A stretch of DNA of 64,000 bases. It comes from Proteiniborus sp. MB09-C3 (GTDB lineage: Bacteria > Bacillota > Clostridia > Tissierellales > Proteiniboraceae). Below, in pieces: positions 39,020 to 47,540 of the stretch. The stretch covers positions 1,488,001-1,552,000 of the forward strand of contig NZ_CP127161.1 in assembly GCF_030263895.1 (NCBI RefSeq), written 5' to 3'. Position numbers and translations under genes: made by a program. The first letter of the stretch is position 1, and each line of letters begins with the position of its first letter. A model generated the notes under the pieces. It saw only the letters and a list, made by a program, of their open reading frames with translations, was not told the DNA's origin and ran no database searches.

Positions 39020-39290
39020 CCTTTCTGAACTAGAAAGTTCATAAGAATTATAGGGAGATACGGCATTGACTGAACGCCTGGCATTTAAACGAGATTGTTT
39101 AAACAAAGATAAGGTTACGTACTCTAAGGTACACTTATTTGTGCTTGAAAAGGCGTTCTACACATATAAAAATACGGTCATCTGACAAGTCAGACAGCCC
39201 ACTCACCTCCCCGTGATTTGTAGTTTACCGAAATCCCTATGGGGTTAATTATAAAACAAATAACGCTCAAAAGCACTTTTTCATTACGTT
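39020..39290 (-). ncRNA. non-coding end of the second IS110 element, candidate bridge RNA region
   Basis: About 270 bp between the broken recombinase and the BMP lipoprotein gene, with no ORF and several self-complementary stretches. The assignment rests on the known placement of bridge RNAs upstream of IS110 recombinases. The boundaries are unknown. Confidence 0.3.
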
Positions 39291-39307
39291 TTGTGCCTTG
39301 AGCGAAG
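39266..39307. repeat. inverted repeat just upstream of the nucleoside-binding protein gene
   Basis: CGCTCAAAAGCAC and GTGCCTTGAGCG pair across a 16-base loop. It could be an IS110 boundary or a hairpin in the 5' untranslated region. Confidence 0.45.
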
Positions 39308-39327
39308 CGAAAGGAATGGCTATAAAA

Positions 39328-40446
39328 ATGAAGAAATTATTAGCAGCAATGTTAGCTTTAATTATGGTAGCTACATTTGTATTAACAGGATGCAGCAGTA
39401 ATGATTTAGAAAATCAGGAATCAAATAATGGAGATGGGCCATTAAAGATAGTATTATTAGTCAATGGAAATCTTGGTGACAAATCATTTTTTGATTCAGC
39501 TAATGAAGGTTTAAAGCAAATTAAAGAAAAGTTTGAAGCAGAAACAAAGGTAATAGAAATAGGCCCTGATCAAATGAAATGGGAGTCAGCTTTAGCAGAC
39601 ATATCCGAAGAAAGCTGGGATATTATAATTTGCGGTACATGGCAAATGAGAGAGTACCTAGAAAAAATAGCACCAGAGCATCCAGAAAAGAAATACATAT
39701 TATTTGATGCTGCTGTAGATTATGAAAAAGGTGACTTTAAGAATGTATATTCAATAAACTATAAGCAAAATGAAGGTTCTTTTTTAGCAGGAGCACTAGC
39801 TGCAAAGGTTACTAGCTCTGACATGGCATTAGTAAATGAAGAAAAAATCATAGGCTTTGTTGGCGGTGCAGATACACCAGTTATTAATGATTTCCTTGTT
39901 GGGTATATAAGAGGAGCTCAATATGTTGATTCGGAAGTAAAGGTTGCAATATCTTATATTGCTGACTTTTTCGATACTGCTAAAGGTAAGGAAATGGCAT
40001 TAGCTCAATATAATCAAAAAGCAGACATAGTATTTCCTGTAGCTTCTCAGGCTGGATTAGGAGCATTAGATGCAGCTAAGAGCGAGCAAGGATATGCAAT
40101 AGGTGTTGACTCAGACCAATCTATGCTATTTAAAGATTTAGATGAGGAAAAAGCTAATTTGATATTATCTTCTGTATTAAAAAGAGTTGATAATTCTTTA
40201 GTTAGAGCCATTGAGCTTGAAACACAAGGAAAGCTTCAATGGGGAACTGCGGAATCTTTAGGATTAAAGGAAGAATCTGTGGTCTTAGCTAAAAATGAGC
40301 TCTATGATAAGAATGTGCCAGAAGATTTTAAAGCACTAATAGAAGAGCTTTCTCAAAAAATTATTAGTGGAGAAATCGAAGTGGAGTCAGCTCTAGGTAT
40401 GGAGACAGAGACTTTAAATGATATTAGAAACTCAGTAAAGCCATAA
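39328..40446 (+). CDS. BMP/PnrA-family nucleoside-binding lipoprotein
   Basis: 372 residues. The lipoprotein signal is MKKLLAAMLALIMVATFVL with the lipobox LTGC. The mature protein carries BMP-family blocks: VLLVNGNLGDKSFFDSANEG, NYKQNEGSFLAGALAA and IGFVGGADTPVINDFLVGYI in overlapping order, plus GVDSDQ. It binds nucleosides outside the membrane and delivers them to the ABC transporter encoded next. The ribosome binding site is poor (AAAGGA, 12 bases before the ATG). IS110 DNA lies directly upstream, so the native promoter may be displaced. In-frame upstream codons from 39298 are not thought to be used. Confidence 0.9.
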   Translation: MKKLLAAMLALIMVATFVLTGCSSNDLENQESNNGDGPLKIVLLVNGNLGDKSFFDSANEGLKQIKEKFEAETKVIEIGPDQMKWESALADISEESWDIIICGTWQMREYLEKIAPEHPEKKYILFDAAVDYEKGDFKNVYSINYKQNEGSFLAGALAAKVTSSDMALVNEEKIIGFVGGADTPVINDFLVGYIRGAQYVDSEVKVAISYIADFFDTAKGKEMALAQYNQKADIVFPVASQAGLGALDAAKSEQGYAIGVDSDQSMLFKDLDEEKANLILSSVLKRVDNSLVRAIELETQGKLQWGTAESLGLKEESVVLAKNELYDKNVPEDFKALIEELSQKIISGEIEVESALGMETETLNDIRNSVKP

Positions 40447-40456
40447 GAAGTAAAAT

Positions 40457-40492
40457 ACTATATGCACTGGATAATCCAGTGCATATAGTTTA
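40457..40492 (+). terminator. 16-bp hairpin between binding protein and ATPase genes
   Basis: ACTATATGCACTGGAT and its perfect complement with almost no loop; only TTAATA follows. It probably acts as a partial terminator or 3' stabiliser, giving excess binding protein over transporter subunits. Confidence 0.75.
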
Positions 40493-40525
40493 ATATAGGG
40501 ACTTTCGGGATTTGGGGTGATAAAC

Positions 40526-42079
40526 TTGGCAGATGAAATATTAAGGATGGAAGGTATAACCAAAATATATCCTAATGGAGTTGTAGCAAACAAAGATATA
40601 AATTTTTCTGTAAAAGCAGGAGAAATACATGCATTAGTGGGAGAAAACGGAGCAGGTAAAAGCACTCTTATGAAAATACTCTTTGGACTTGAACCCCCCG
40701 AAGAAGGACAAATATTTATAAAAGGAAGCAGTATTAAAATCGACTCTCCGGCAATAGCAATAAAAAATGGAATAGGAATGGTACATCAGCATTTTATGCT
40801 AGTTCCTTCATTAACAGTAGCAGAGAACATGGTATTAGGTATGGAGCCAAGGAAAAAAGGCTTAATGGATTTTGAAAAGGCAATGAGTATTACCCGAGAA
40901 ATATCTAAAAAATACAATCTAATTGTGGACCCGAAGGCAAAGGTTTCAGATTTGCCAGTAGGAATAAAGCAAAGGGTAGAAATACTAAAGGCACTTCTTA
41001 GAGGTGCAGAGATACTAATACTAGACGAGCCTACAGCAGTCCTGACACCTCAGGAAACGCAAGAATTATTTACTGAATTGATTACACTTAAAGAAAAAGG
41101 GCATACCATAATATTTATTTCCCATAAATTAAAAGAAATTAAAGAAATATGTGACAGAATAACTATTTTGAGAAATGGAAAAAGTGTTGGAGTTTATGAG
41201 ATTAATGACATGTCTCAAGAAGATATATCGAGACTAATGATAGGCCGTGATGTTATTCTGAAAATAGAAAAGGAAAAAAGCAACCCTAAAGAGACTGTAC
41301 TAAAAGTAAACAATATAGATTATGCAGATAATACAGGGAAGAAGGCATTAAATGACATTAGCTTTACAGTTAGAAGTGGAGAAATACTTGGCATAGCTGG
41401 TATAGAGGGGAATGGACAGAGAGAGCTAGTAAAGCTGATTACAGGATTATGTAAATATAATGATGGCAATATAACCATAAGAGATAAGGATATAAAGAAT
41501 TTAAGCATAAAACAAATAAGAGAATTAGGTACATCACATATATCGGAGGATAGAATGTCTTATGGAGTTGCAGGTGAAGCAACTATTGAGGAAAATATAA
41601 TATCAGATAGATATGACAACAATGCTCTAAACAAACGTGGATTATTGAATATAAACAAGCTTCAATCCATGGTAAATGAGCTTGTAAAAGATTATAGAGT
41701 AAAATGTGATAATGGCAGACAAAAAGTAAAGATGCTATCAGGAGGAAATATACAAAAAGTTGTTGTTGCTAGGGAATTTTCTTCTTCTCCAAAGCTTATT
41801 ATAGCCGATCAACCTACTAGAGGTATAGACGTAGGAGCCACAGAATTTATTCATAGAAAGCTAGTTAAGCTTAGAGATGAAGGAACAGCTGTTTTGCTCA
41901 TATCCGCAGACTTAAATGAGGTAATGGAGCTTAGCGATAGTCTTCTAGTAATGTACGGCGGAGAGATAGTAGCATACATTGAAGACAGCACAAAAATTAC
42001 GGAAGAAGAATTGGGAAGATATATGCTAGGAATAAACAAACAATCTCCAGAGGAAATAAGGAGGGCAGTTAATGAGTAG
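40526..42079 (+). CDS. nucleoside ABC transporter, duplicated ATP-binding protein
   Basis: 517 residues with two ATPase domains. The first has GENGAGKST, LPVGIKQRVEILKALL (degenerate signature) and ILILDEPTAVLTP. The second has the altered P-loop region GIEGNGQRELVKLI, LSGGNIQKVV and IADQPTRGIDVG. This is the RbsA/NupO type that powers BMP-dependent nucleoside uptake. The TTG at 40526 is five to six bases from GGGGTGAT and is chosen; a GTG at 40517 overlaps that site. It overlaps the permease gene by eight bases. Confidence 0.92.
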   Translation: MADEILRMEGITKIYPNGVVANKDINFSVKAGEIHALVGENGAGKSTLMKILFGLEPPEEGQIFIKGSSIKIDSPAIAIKNGIGMVHQHFMLVPSLTVAENMVLGMEPRKKGLMDFEKAMSITREISKKYNLIVDPKAKVSDLPVGIKQRVEILKALLRGAEILILDEPTAVLTPQETQELFTELITLKEKGHTIIFISHKLKEIKEICDRITILRNGKSVGVYEINDMSQEDISRLMIGRDVILKIEKEKSNPKETVLKVNNIDYADNTGKKALNDISFTVRSGEILGIAGIEGNGQRELVKLITGLCKYNDGNITIRDKDIKNLSIKQIRELGTSHISEDRMSYGVAGEATIEENIISDRYDNNALNKRGLLNINKLQSMVNELVKDYRVKCDNGRQKVKMLSGGNIQKVVVAREFSSSPKLIIADQPTRGIDVGATEFIHRKLVKLRDEGTAVLLISADLNEVMELSDSLLVMYGGEIVAYIEDSTKITEEELGRYMLGINKQSPEEIRRAVNE

Positions 42080-43148
42080 CAAAAAGATTGAAATTCAATT
42101 TGAAATAATCAGAACTTTTGTGGCTATTTTATTAGCTATGTCCTTGGCCTTAATAATTATATTAGCAGTAAGCAATCAGCCTTTAAGCTCAATAACGACA
42201 TTTTTAGTAGGTCCACTTACGTCCATAAGACGTTTTGGTAATGTAATAGAGATGTCTATACCGTTCATATTTTCAGGACTTGCAGTTTGTAGTATGTTCC
42301 AGGCAAATCAGTTTAATATGGCAGGAGAAGGTGCATTTTATGTTGGTGGTGTCGCAGCATCCTTTGTTGCAATAAAGTTTCTTATGCCAGCAGGCATACA
42401 TCCCGTTATGGCAATTTTATTTGGAGGATTAATTGGTGCGATTGTTGGTTTAATACCTGGACTTCTTAAAATAAAATGGAATGCCAATGAATTGGTTTCA
42501 TCTCTTATGTTAAACTATGTTTGCTTATATATGGGGTTATATGTAATCAACAATGTGCTCAGAGACCCTAACGCTGGAAATACTGCCTCATATATTTTTA
42601 ACGAGACAGCGAATTTAAGTAAGATAGTTTCTGGTACGAGAATTCATTTAGGATTATTTATAGCAATTTTTTTTATTATATTAATTAATTTATTTATGTA
42701 TAGATCCAAATGGGGATATGCATTGAGAATGACTGGTCTAAATGAAAGCTTTGCCAGATATTCAGGTATAAATACAAAAAGAGTAATTTTGTACTCCCAA
42801 GCTATAGGCGGGTTAATTGCTGGCGTAGGGGGAAGCACTGAAATTTTAGGTATGTATCAAAGGTTTCAGTGGCAGGCTTTGCCAGGCTATGGATTTGACG
42901 GTATAATAGTCGCAATACTTGCAAGAACAAATCCTTTACTTATACCTATAGCTTCATTGTTCCTAGCTTATATCAGGGTAGGAGCAGATATAATGGCAAG
43001 ATCATCAGATGTTCCTAGCGAAGTCATATCGGTTATTCAGGCTATTATCATTATGCTAATAGCTGCAAATAGATTTTTAGCCAAGTGGAAGCACAAAAGA
43101 ATCGTCAAGGATTCACAGGAAAAGCTGGCTACTCAGGAGGTTAGGTAG
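42072..43148 (+). CDS. nucleoside ABC transporter permease 1
   Basis: 358 residues, about ten helices, of the BPD_transp_2 class (NupP-like). Conserved blocks include FQANQFNMAGEGAFYVGG, LKIKWNANELVSSLMLNYV and the cytoplasmic coupling loop GLNESFARYSGIN. With the next permease it forms the channel of the nucleoside importer. It overlaps the ATPase gene and is followed immediately by permease 2. The start follows AAGGAGGGCAG. Confidence 0.9.
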   Translation: MSSKKIEIQFEIIRTFVAILLAMSLALIIILAVSNQPLSSITTFLVGPLTSIRRFGNVIEMSIPFIFSGLAVCSMFQANQFNMAGEGAFYVGGVAASFVAIKFLMPAGIHPVMAILFGGLIGAIVGLIPGLLKIKWNANELVSSLMLNYVCLYMGLYVINNVLRDPNAGNTASYIFNETANLSKIVSGTRIHLGLFIAIFFIILINLFMYRSKWGYALRMTGLNESFARYSGINTKRVILYSQAIGGLIAGVGGSTEILGMYQRFQWQALPGYGFDGIIVAILARTNPLLIPIASLFLAYIRVGADIMARSSDVPSEVISVIQAIIIMLIAANRFLAKWKHKRIVKDSQEKLATQEVR

Positions 43149-44099
43149 ATGGAAAAATTGTTCGATATTATATTTACAACAACTTTTGCATATTCAATTC
43201 TTAGAGTTACGACACCAATACTTTTTGCAGCTCTGGCCGCCTTAGTATCGAATAAAGCAGGTGTTATAAATATAGGACTAGAAGGTATTATGCTTACCTC
43301 GGCTCTAACTGGAGTAGTAGTCAGTTCTTTTACACAAAGTGCTTTAGTTGGGATATTATGTGCAGCTATAGCAGGTGTACTATTATCGTTATTATTGGCA
43401 TATTTTTCACTTAATCTTAAATCAGACATAATATTGACAGGAATAGCACTTAATCTACTTGCTAGTGGAGGTACAGTATTTTTATTATATTTAATAGCTA
43501 AGGATAAAGGTATTTCAATATCATTAAAGAGTATGGTAGCTCCTGAAATCAATATACCTATATTAAACAGCATACCAGTATTAGGTGACATATTATCGGG
43601 ACATAATATATTAACTTATCTGGCTTTAATAATGGTATTCTTTGTTTATGTACTTTTATACAGAACACCATTAGGATTAAGAATAAGGGCAGTAGGAGAA
43701 AATTCAAATGCGGCAGACTCTGTAGGTATTAGTGCTAAAAAGATAAAGTACTTAGCACTTATGCTTAGTGGTACTCTTGCTGGGTTAGGTGGTGCTTATA
43801 TGTCAATGGGCTATGTTTCATGGTTTTCCAGAGATATGACAGCTGGCAGAGGCTTTATTGCCTTAGCAGCAGAAGCAATGGGAAGAGGAACACCATTGGG
43901 TACACTAATAGCTTCCTTAGTCTTTGGATTTGCGGATGCATTGTCTAATGTTATGCAGTCATTAAGAGTACCTGCAGAATTTGTGCAGATGATTCCATAT
44001 TTAACTACAATACTAGGATTAGTACTTTATTCAGTGCAACAGGCAAACAGAACTAAGAAATACAGGAGGGAAAAAGATGAAAATACCAGTTATTATTGA
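43149..44099 (+). CDS. nucleoside ABC transporter permease 2
   Basis: 316 residues, about nine helices, BPD_transp_2 class (NupQ-like). Conserved blocks are NKAGVINIGLEGIMLTSALT, LKSDIILTGIALNLLASG and the coupling loop AVGENSNAADSVGIS. The ATG directly follows the stop of permease 1 with CAGGAGGTTAGGT as ribosome binding site. Its end overlaps the nucleoside hydrolase gene by 23 bases, tying uptake to breakdown of the imported nucleoside. Confidence 0.9.
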   Translation: MEKLFDIIFTTTFAYSILRVTTPILFAALAALVSNKAGVINIGLEGIMLTSALTGVVVSSFTQSALVGILCAAIAGVLLSLLLAYFSLNLKSDIILTGIALNLLASGGTVFLLYLIAKDKGISISLKSMVAPEINIPILNSIPVLGDILSGHNILTYLALIMVFFVYVLLYRTPLGLRIRAVGENSNAADSVGISAKKIKYLALMLSGTLAGLGGAYMSMGYVSWFSRDMTAGRGFIALAAEAMGRGTPLGTLIASLVFGFADALSNVMQSLRVPAEFVQMIPYLTTILGLVLYSVQQANRTKKYRREKDENTSYY

Positions 44100-45006
44100 T
44101 ACAGATCCAGGGATGGACGATGCCATTGCTTTGTTATTGGCCTTTTCATCGGACAAATTAGATATTAGAGCTCTAACAGCAGTTGGGGGAAATATTCCGA
44201 TAGATAAGACCAGTAGAAATTTATTAGACCTAGCTGGCTATGCAGATAAAGAAATAAAAGTATCTAAAGGAGCGGGAAAACCCTTATTTAGACATTTAGA
44301 AACTGCTGAATGGGTACACGGAGAAAGTGGATTAGGTTCAGTGATACTGCCTAAAAACAATGCGGATTTTTATGAAAAAAGTGCTTGGGATACCATATAC
44401 GAAGAAGCTGTAGCATTGAAGGGTAAGCTTCATTTGATTACCCTAGGGCCCTTAACTAATATAGCAATCACTTTAATGAAATATCCGGATATAGTGGATA
44501 AAATACAAAGGATAACATTAATGGGAGGCTCCTGTTATCTAGGAAATACTACTCCAGCAGCGGAGTTTAATATTTATGTAGATGCTGAGGCAGCAGATAT
44601 AGTGTTCCGTTCAGGTATACCTATAACTATGGTGGGACTAGATGCTACCCACAAGGCTTCAGTTCTTGAGAAGGAAATAGAAGCTATAATATCAGTAAAA
44701 AGTAAAGTTGCTGATATTATGAAAGGACTTTTGATTTCAAATTTAGAATTTCGCAGAAAACATTCAGGATTAAATGAAGCTATAATTCATGATGCACTGG
44801 CAGTAGGCGCAGTTATTGATCCAACAATAATAAAAAAAGAAAACTACTTTGTAGCCATAGAAACTGAAGGAGAACTGACTTACGGGAAAACAGTTGTAGA
44901 CCTGACAAGGGTAACTAAAAACAGTCCTAATGCGGAAGTAGCGCTAGATGTAGATAGAGAAAGATTTGTTAAAATGCTTAAGAAAATGATGAAAGCTTAT
45001 GAATAA
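44077..45006 (+). CDS. inosine/uridine-preferring nucleoside hydrolase
   Basis: 309 residues. The N-terminal DTDPGMDDAIALLLAF is the calcium-binding Asp cluster of the IunH family. TLGPLTNIAITLMKYPDI, FNIYVDAEAADIVF and the C-terminal HDALAVGAV with the catalytic His region are present. It splits nucleosides to free base and ribose in the cytoplasm. It lies inside the transporter operon and upstream of ribokinase, completing a salvage pathway from nucleoside to ribose 5-phosphate. The start follows ACAGGAGGG. Confidence 0.93.
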   Translation: MKIPVIIDTDPGMDDAIALLLAFSSDKLDIRALTAVGGNIPIDKTSRNLLDLAGYADKEIKVSKGAGKPLFRHLETAEWVHGESGLGSVILPKNNADFYEKSAWDTIYEEAVALKGKLHLITLGPLTNIAITLMKYPDIVDKIQRITLMGGSCYLGNTTPAAEFNIYVDAEAADIVFRSGIPITMVGLDATHKASVLEKEIEAIISVKSKVADIMKGLLISNLEFRRKHSGLNEAIIHDALAVGAVIDPTIIKKENYFVAIETEGELTYGKTVVDLTRVTKNSPNAEVALDVDRERFVKMLKKMMKAYE

Positions 45007-45066
45007 ATATAATTTTATGCAATACAGAATTGATAATAACAGATCTAGTCTAAAAAAGAGGTGAGT

Positions 45067-45957
45067 ATGTTGAAAATATTGGTTATAGGAAGTATTAATA
45101 TGGATTATGTATGCACAGTAGATGAGCTCCCTAAAAAGGGTGAAACTCTCCTTTCTAATGGATTTGTGGACAGTGGTGGAGGAAAAGGAGCTAATCAGGC
45201 TGTTGCTGCAAGGAGACTTGGTGCAGAGGTTGCTATGATAGGAGCAGTAGGAAAGGATGTCAGTGGAGATAAATTAATAGATAGCTTACGTAAAGAGGGA
45301 ATCAATGTGGACTATATAAAAAGAGTAGATATACCTACTGGCAATGCAATAGTCACTGTAGACAAAAATGGAGATAACACTATTGTAGTTTATTCTGGAG
45401 CAAATTTCCAAGTTGATGAAGAACTAATAAATAGTTACGAAGCTGTCATAGAAGATAATGACTTTATAATACTACAGCTGGAAATACCTATGAATACTGT
45501 TTTATATTCTGCAAAACTGGCGAAAAAGCATGGAAAAAAGGTTGTTTTAAACCCTGCACCAGCAAAGGAGCTACCTAAAGAAATATACGAATACATTGAT
45601 TATATAACACCTAATGAAACAGAATTAGCTAGAATAACTGGAATAGATGATATTAAACTAGCCTCAAAGGAATTAGTAAATAGAGGGGCTAAGAATGTAG
45701 TAGTTACATTAGGAGAAAAGGGCTCATATTACCTTGGCGATGGTGAATTAGAAGTGGAAAGCTTTAAAATAGAAGCTGTTGATACTACAGCTGCTGGAGA
45801 TTCTTTTAATGGAGCATTGGCGGTAGCCCTTGGAGAGGGAAAAAGCATAGAAGAAGCACTTAAATATGCAAATGCTGTGGGAGCATTAACTACTACTAAA
45901 ATAGGAGCTCAGGTGTCACTGCCATATAAGGAAGAAGTTAAGGAGTTTTTAAAATAA
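45067..45957 (+). CDS. rbsK: ribokinase
   Basis: About 296 residues of the PfkB family: GSINMDYVCTVDELPKKGET, SGGGKGANQAVAARRLG (substrate region), TPNETELARITG and the catalytic DTTAAGDSFNGALAVAL with the base Asp. It phosphorylates ribose at O5 with ATP. It follows the nucleoside hydrolase by 60 bases and uses the ribose that enzyme releases. The start is ATG 45067 or TTG 45070, both served by AGAGGTGA. A weak hairpin near 45974-46014 may end the operon. Confidence 0.92.
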   Translation: MLKILVIGSINMDYVCTVDELPKKGETLLSNGFVDSGGGKGANQAVAARRLGAEVAMIGAVGKDVSGDKLIDSLRKEGINVDYIKRVDIPTGNAIVTVDKNGDNTIVVYSGANFQVDEELINSYEAVIEDNDFIILQLEIPMNTVLYSAKLAKKHGKKVVLNPAPAKELPKEIYEYIDYITPNETELARITGIDDIKLASKELVNRGAKNVVVTLGEKGSYYLGDGELEVESFKIEAVDTTAAGDSFNGALAVALGEGKSIEEALKYANAVGALTTTKIGAQVSLPYKEEVKEFLK

Positions 45958-46137
45958 TAAATTAGTCAAGATAAATATAGACCTATGCATATAATAAACA
46001 AGTCTATAGGTTTTATCATATTTTAAGGCATATAGCAGATGGGGTATAAATGAAATTAGCTTTTACTTCTATTAGCGTTGCATTTGGAACAAATATATGA
46101 TTATATATAAGCAAGATATGATTTGAGGAGGACGTTT

Positions 46138-46164
46138 ATGAGAAGATATGTTATTTTTGCATAG
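46138..46164 (+). CDS. 8-residue leader peptide 1
   Basis: MRRYVIFA-stop, behind GAGGAGG at six-base spacing, upstream of the CD3324-like gene. Its TAG stop is part of the 5' arm of the hairpin at 46161-46203. A second leader with the same length and the same GCA-TAG ending lies at 46633. Confidence 0.65.
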   Translation: MRRYVIFA

Positions 46165-46203
46165 CAGAGGCTATTGCAAAAAATAGAAGATAGCCTTTGC
46201 TAT
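46161..46203 (+). promoter_or_regulatory. leader hairpin 1 (putative translation attenuator)
   Basis: ATAGCAGAGGCTAT pairs with ATAGCCTTTGCTAT (14 bp, one G-U). TCCTAA (46204-46209) can then pair with TTAGGA of the downstream Shine-Dalgarno. There is no T-run, so it is not a typical terminator. Confidence 0.65.
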
Positions 46204-46235
46204 TCCTAACAGATTTTTATGTTTAGGAGGGCAAA

Positions 46236-46520
46236 ATGAGCTATAAAAAAGCGACTAATATTCTACCCGAAGAACTGGTGGAATTAATACAAGATTATGT
46301 TGATGGTGAATACATATATATCCCTAGAAAAGAAGAAAACAGAAAAAAATGGGGAACTAAAACTTCTGCAAGAAAACACTTAGATTTAAGAAATTCAAAT
46401 ATATACAAGGATTACTTGTTAGGAGTTAAGGTAAATACCCTAGCCGGAAAATATTATTTATCATCAAAAAGCATTCAAAGAATTATATTACATGAAAAAA
46501 ATAAACGTGTACAAAAATAA
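46236..46520 (+). CDS. CD3324-family small protein
   Basis: 94 residues. MSYKKATNILPEELVELIQDYV, GEYIYIPRKEENRKKWG and a C-terminal helix-turn-helix-like part (LAGKYYLSSKSIQRII) match the small clostridial CD3324 family as I remember it. The C-terminus suggests nucleic-acid binding of the Mor type, but the role is unknown. TTTAGGAGGG is the ribosome binding site, itself able to pair with the leader. It has its own terminator, so it is separate from the next gene, although both share the same leader design. Confidence 0.75.
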   Translation: MSYKKATNILPEELVELIQDYVDGEYIYIPRKEENRKKWGTKTSARKHLDLRNSNIYKDYLLGVKVNTLAGKYYLSSKSIQRIILHEKNKRVQK

Positions 46521-46553
46521 GTCAGTGCAGCTTGCATTGGCTTATTTTTATTT
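46517..46553 (+). terminator. terminator of the CD3324-like gene
   Basis: AATAAG-TCA-TGCA region pairs with TGCA-TTG-CTTATT and is followed by TTTATTT. It overlaps the stop codon. Confidence 0.75.
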
Positions 46554-46632
46554 CTGAAATGAATATGAGGTATTTAATTGAGATGAAAACAGATAAAATG
46601 TTTATAGACTAGAAAAGATAGGAGGGTACTGT

Positions 46633-46659
46633 ATGAGAAAGCTTATATTAAATGCATAG
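46633..46659 (+). CDS. 8-residue leader peptide 2
   Basis: MRKLILNA-stop, behind GGAGGG at six-base spacing, upstream of the zinc-ribbon/S4-like gene. Same length, same Met-Arg-basic start and same GCA-TAG end as leader 1. Confidence 0.65.
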   Translation: MRKLILNA

Positions 46660-46710
46660 CAAAGGCTATTGCATTATACTGTGAAGAAAATATAATGAAA
46701 TAGCCTTTGC
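46659..46710 (+). promoter_or_regulatory. leader hairpin 2 (putative translation attenuator)
   Basis: GCAAAGGCTATT pairs perfectly with AATAGCCTTTGC (12 bp), starting at the last base of the leader stop codon and followed by ATATTCCTA, nearly the same tail as in hairpin 1. Confidence 0.65.
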
Positions 46711-46744
46711 ATATTCCTAGAATGAAACTAAGAGGGAGATGCAA

Positions 46745-47338
46745 ATGAGCTATTTAAATACAATTGAATGGGAAATTGTTCCTGAAACCATACCGGAAGT
46801 AAAAAGAAATTGTCCTAAGTGTGGAGAAAAGAAAAATTATATAAGCAGTGAGAAATTTCGAGTAAATGCAAATGGACCACTTATTGATATATGGTTGATA
46901 TATCAGTGCAAAAAATGCAAATCTACTTGGAACATGGCAATTCATGAGAGAACAAACATAAAGGAAATCTCTAAAGACAAGTACGAAAAATTCTTGTCAA
47001 ATGATAAGGAATTAGCTATGGAATATGGCTTTGATATGAATATACACAATAAAAACAGAACAGAAATAATATGGGATAGTGTCAAGTACCATATTATTTC
47101 AAAGGAATTAAATAGAGCAGGGAAAATGGAAAACGAGCAGCAATATATAATTAGGTGCAAGTATCAACTCCCAATACGAGTAGATAGATTGCTGTGTGAA
47201 AAATTATGCATATCAAGGAGTAAGGTCAAAGATTTATATGAAAAAGGGGCAATATATTCACAAGAGAATTCAAATATTTTGAAACTAAAAATCTTTGATG
47301 GAATGCTAATTTGTATTAATAATAAATATTTTGAATGA
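46745..47338 (+). CDS. DUF1062-like protein: zinc ribbon plus S4-like RNA-binding domain
   Basis: 197 residues. CPKCGEKKNY and CKKCKSTWN form a four-cysteine zinc ribbon at about 20-65. The C-terminal LPIRVDRLLCEKLCISRSKVKDLYEKGAI matches the S4 pattern (in two adjacent pieces) seen in ribosome-bound proteins. I recall this arrangement as DUF1062. S4 and zinc ribbon suggest rRNA or ribosome contact; no function is established. The ATG at 46745 is six bases from GAGGGAG, whereas ATG 46739 is too close. The leader peptide and hairpin upstream suggest induction by stalled translation. A terminator follows. Confidence 0.75.
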   Translation: MSYLNTIEWEIVPETIPEVKRNCPKCGEKKNYISSEKFRVNANGPLIDIWLIYQCKKCKSTWNMAIHERTNIKEISKDKYEKFLSNDKELAMEYGFDMNIHNKNRTEIIWDSVKYHIISKELNRAGKMENEQQYIIRCKYQLPIRVDRLLCEKLCISRSKVKDLYEKGAIYSQENSNILKLKIFDGMLICINNKYFE

Positions 47339-47368
47339 GTTTAAAATGAAAAAATAGATATGGAAACA

Positions 47369-47398
47369 GGAGGATAGTATGATTGCTATCCTCTTTTA
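47369..47398 (+). terminator. Rho-independent terminator of the zinc-ribbon/S4 gene
   Basis: GAGGATAG pairs with CTATCCTC and is followed by TTTTATG, 30 bases after the stop. Confidence 0.8.
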
Positions 47399-47540
47399 TG
47401 TTGTGGAAAAAGCTAACTTAACTTGATGGGCTAGTAATGTAAAATTGCATCGAGCAGCTGTTTTCTTTTAATCAAGTTTTAACCTATTAATTTCATAAAG
47501 GACACATCCCTAGAATATTTATATTTTAAGGAGTGATAGC

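Noticed and set aside
20131-39300. Prophage or integrative conjugative element
   Set aside because: No integrase of tyrosine or large serine type, no structural, relaxase or T4SS genes. Only IS transposases and repeats were found.
39013-39327. Purine riboswitch in front of the nucleoside operon
   Set aside because: The conserved loop sequences of the purine aptamer are not present; the region is IS110 DNA.
46161-46203. Rho-independent terminator in leader 1
   Set aside because: No run of T follows the stem and the gene begins 33 bases later. The same holds for the second leader, so attenuation at translation is more likely.
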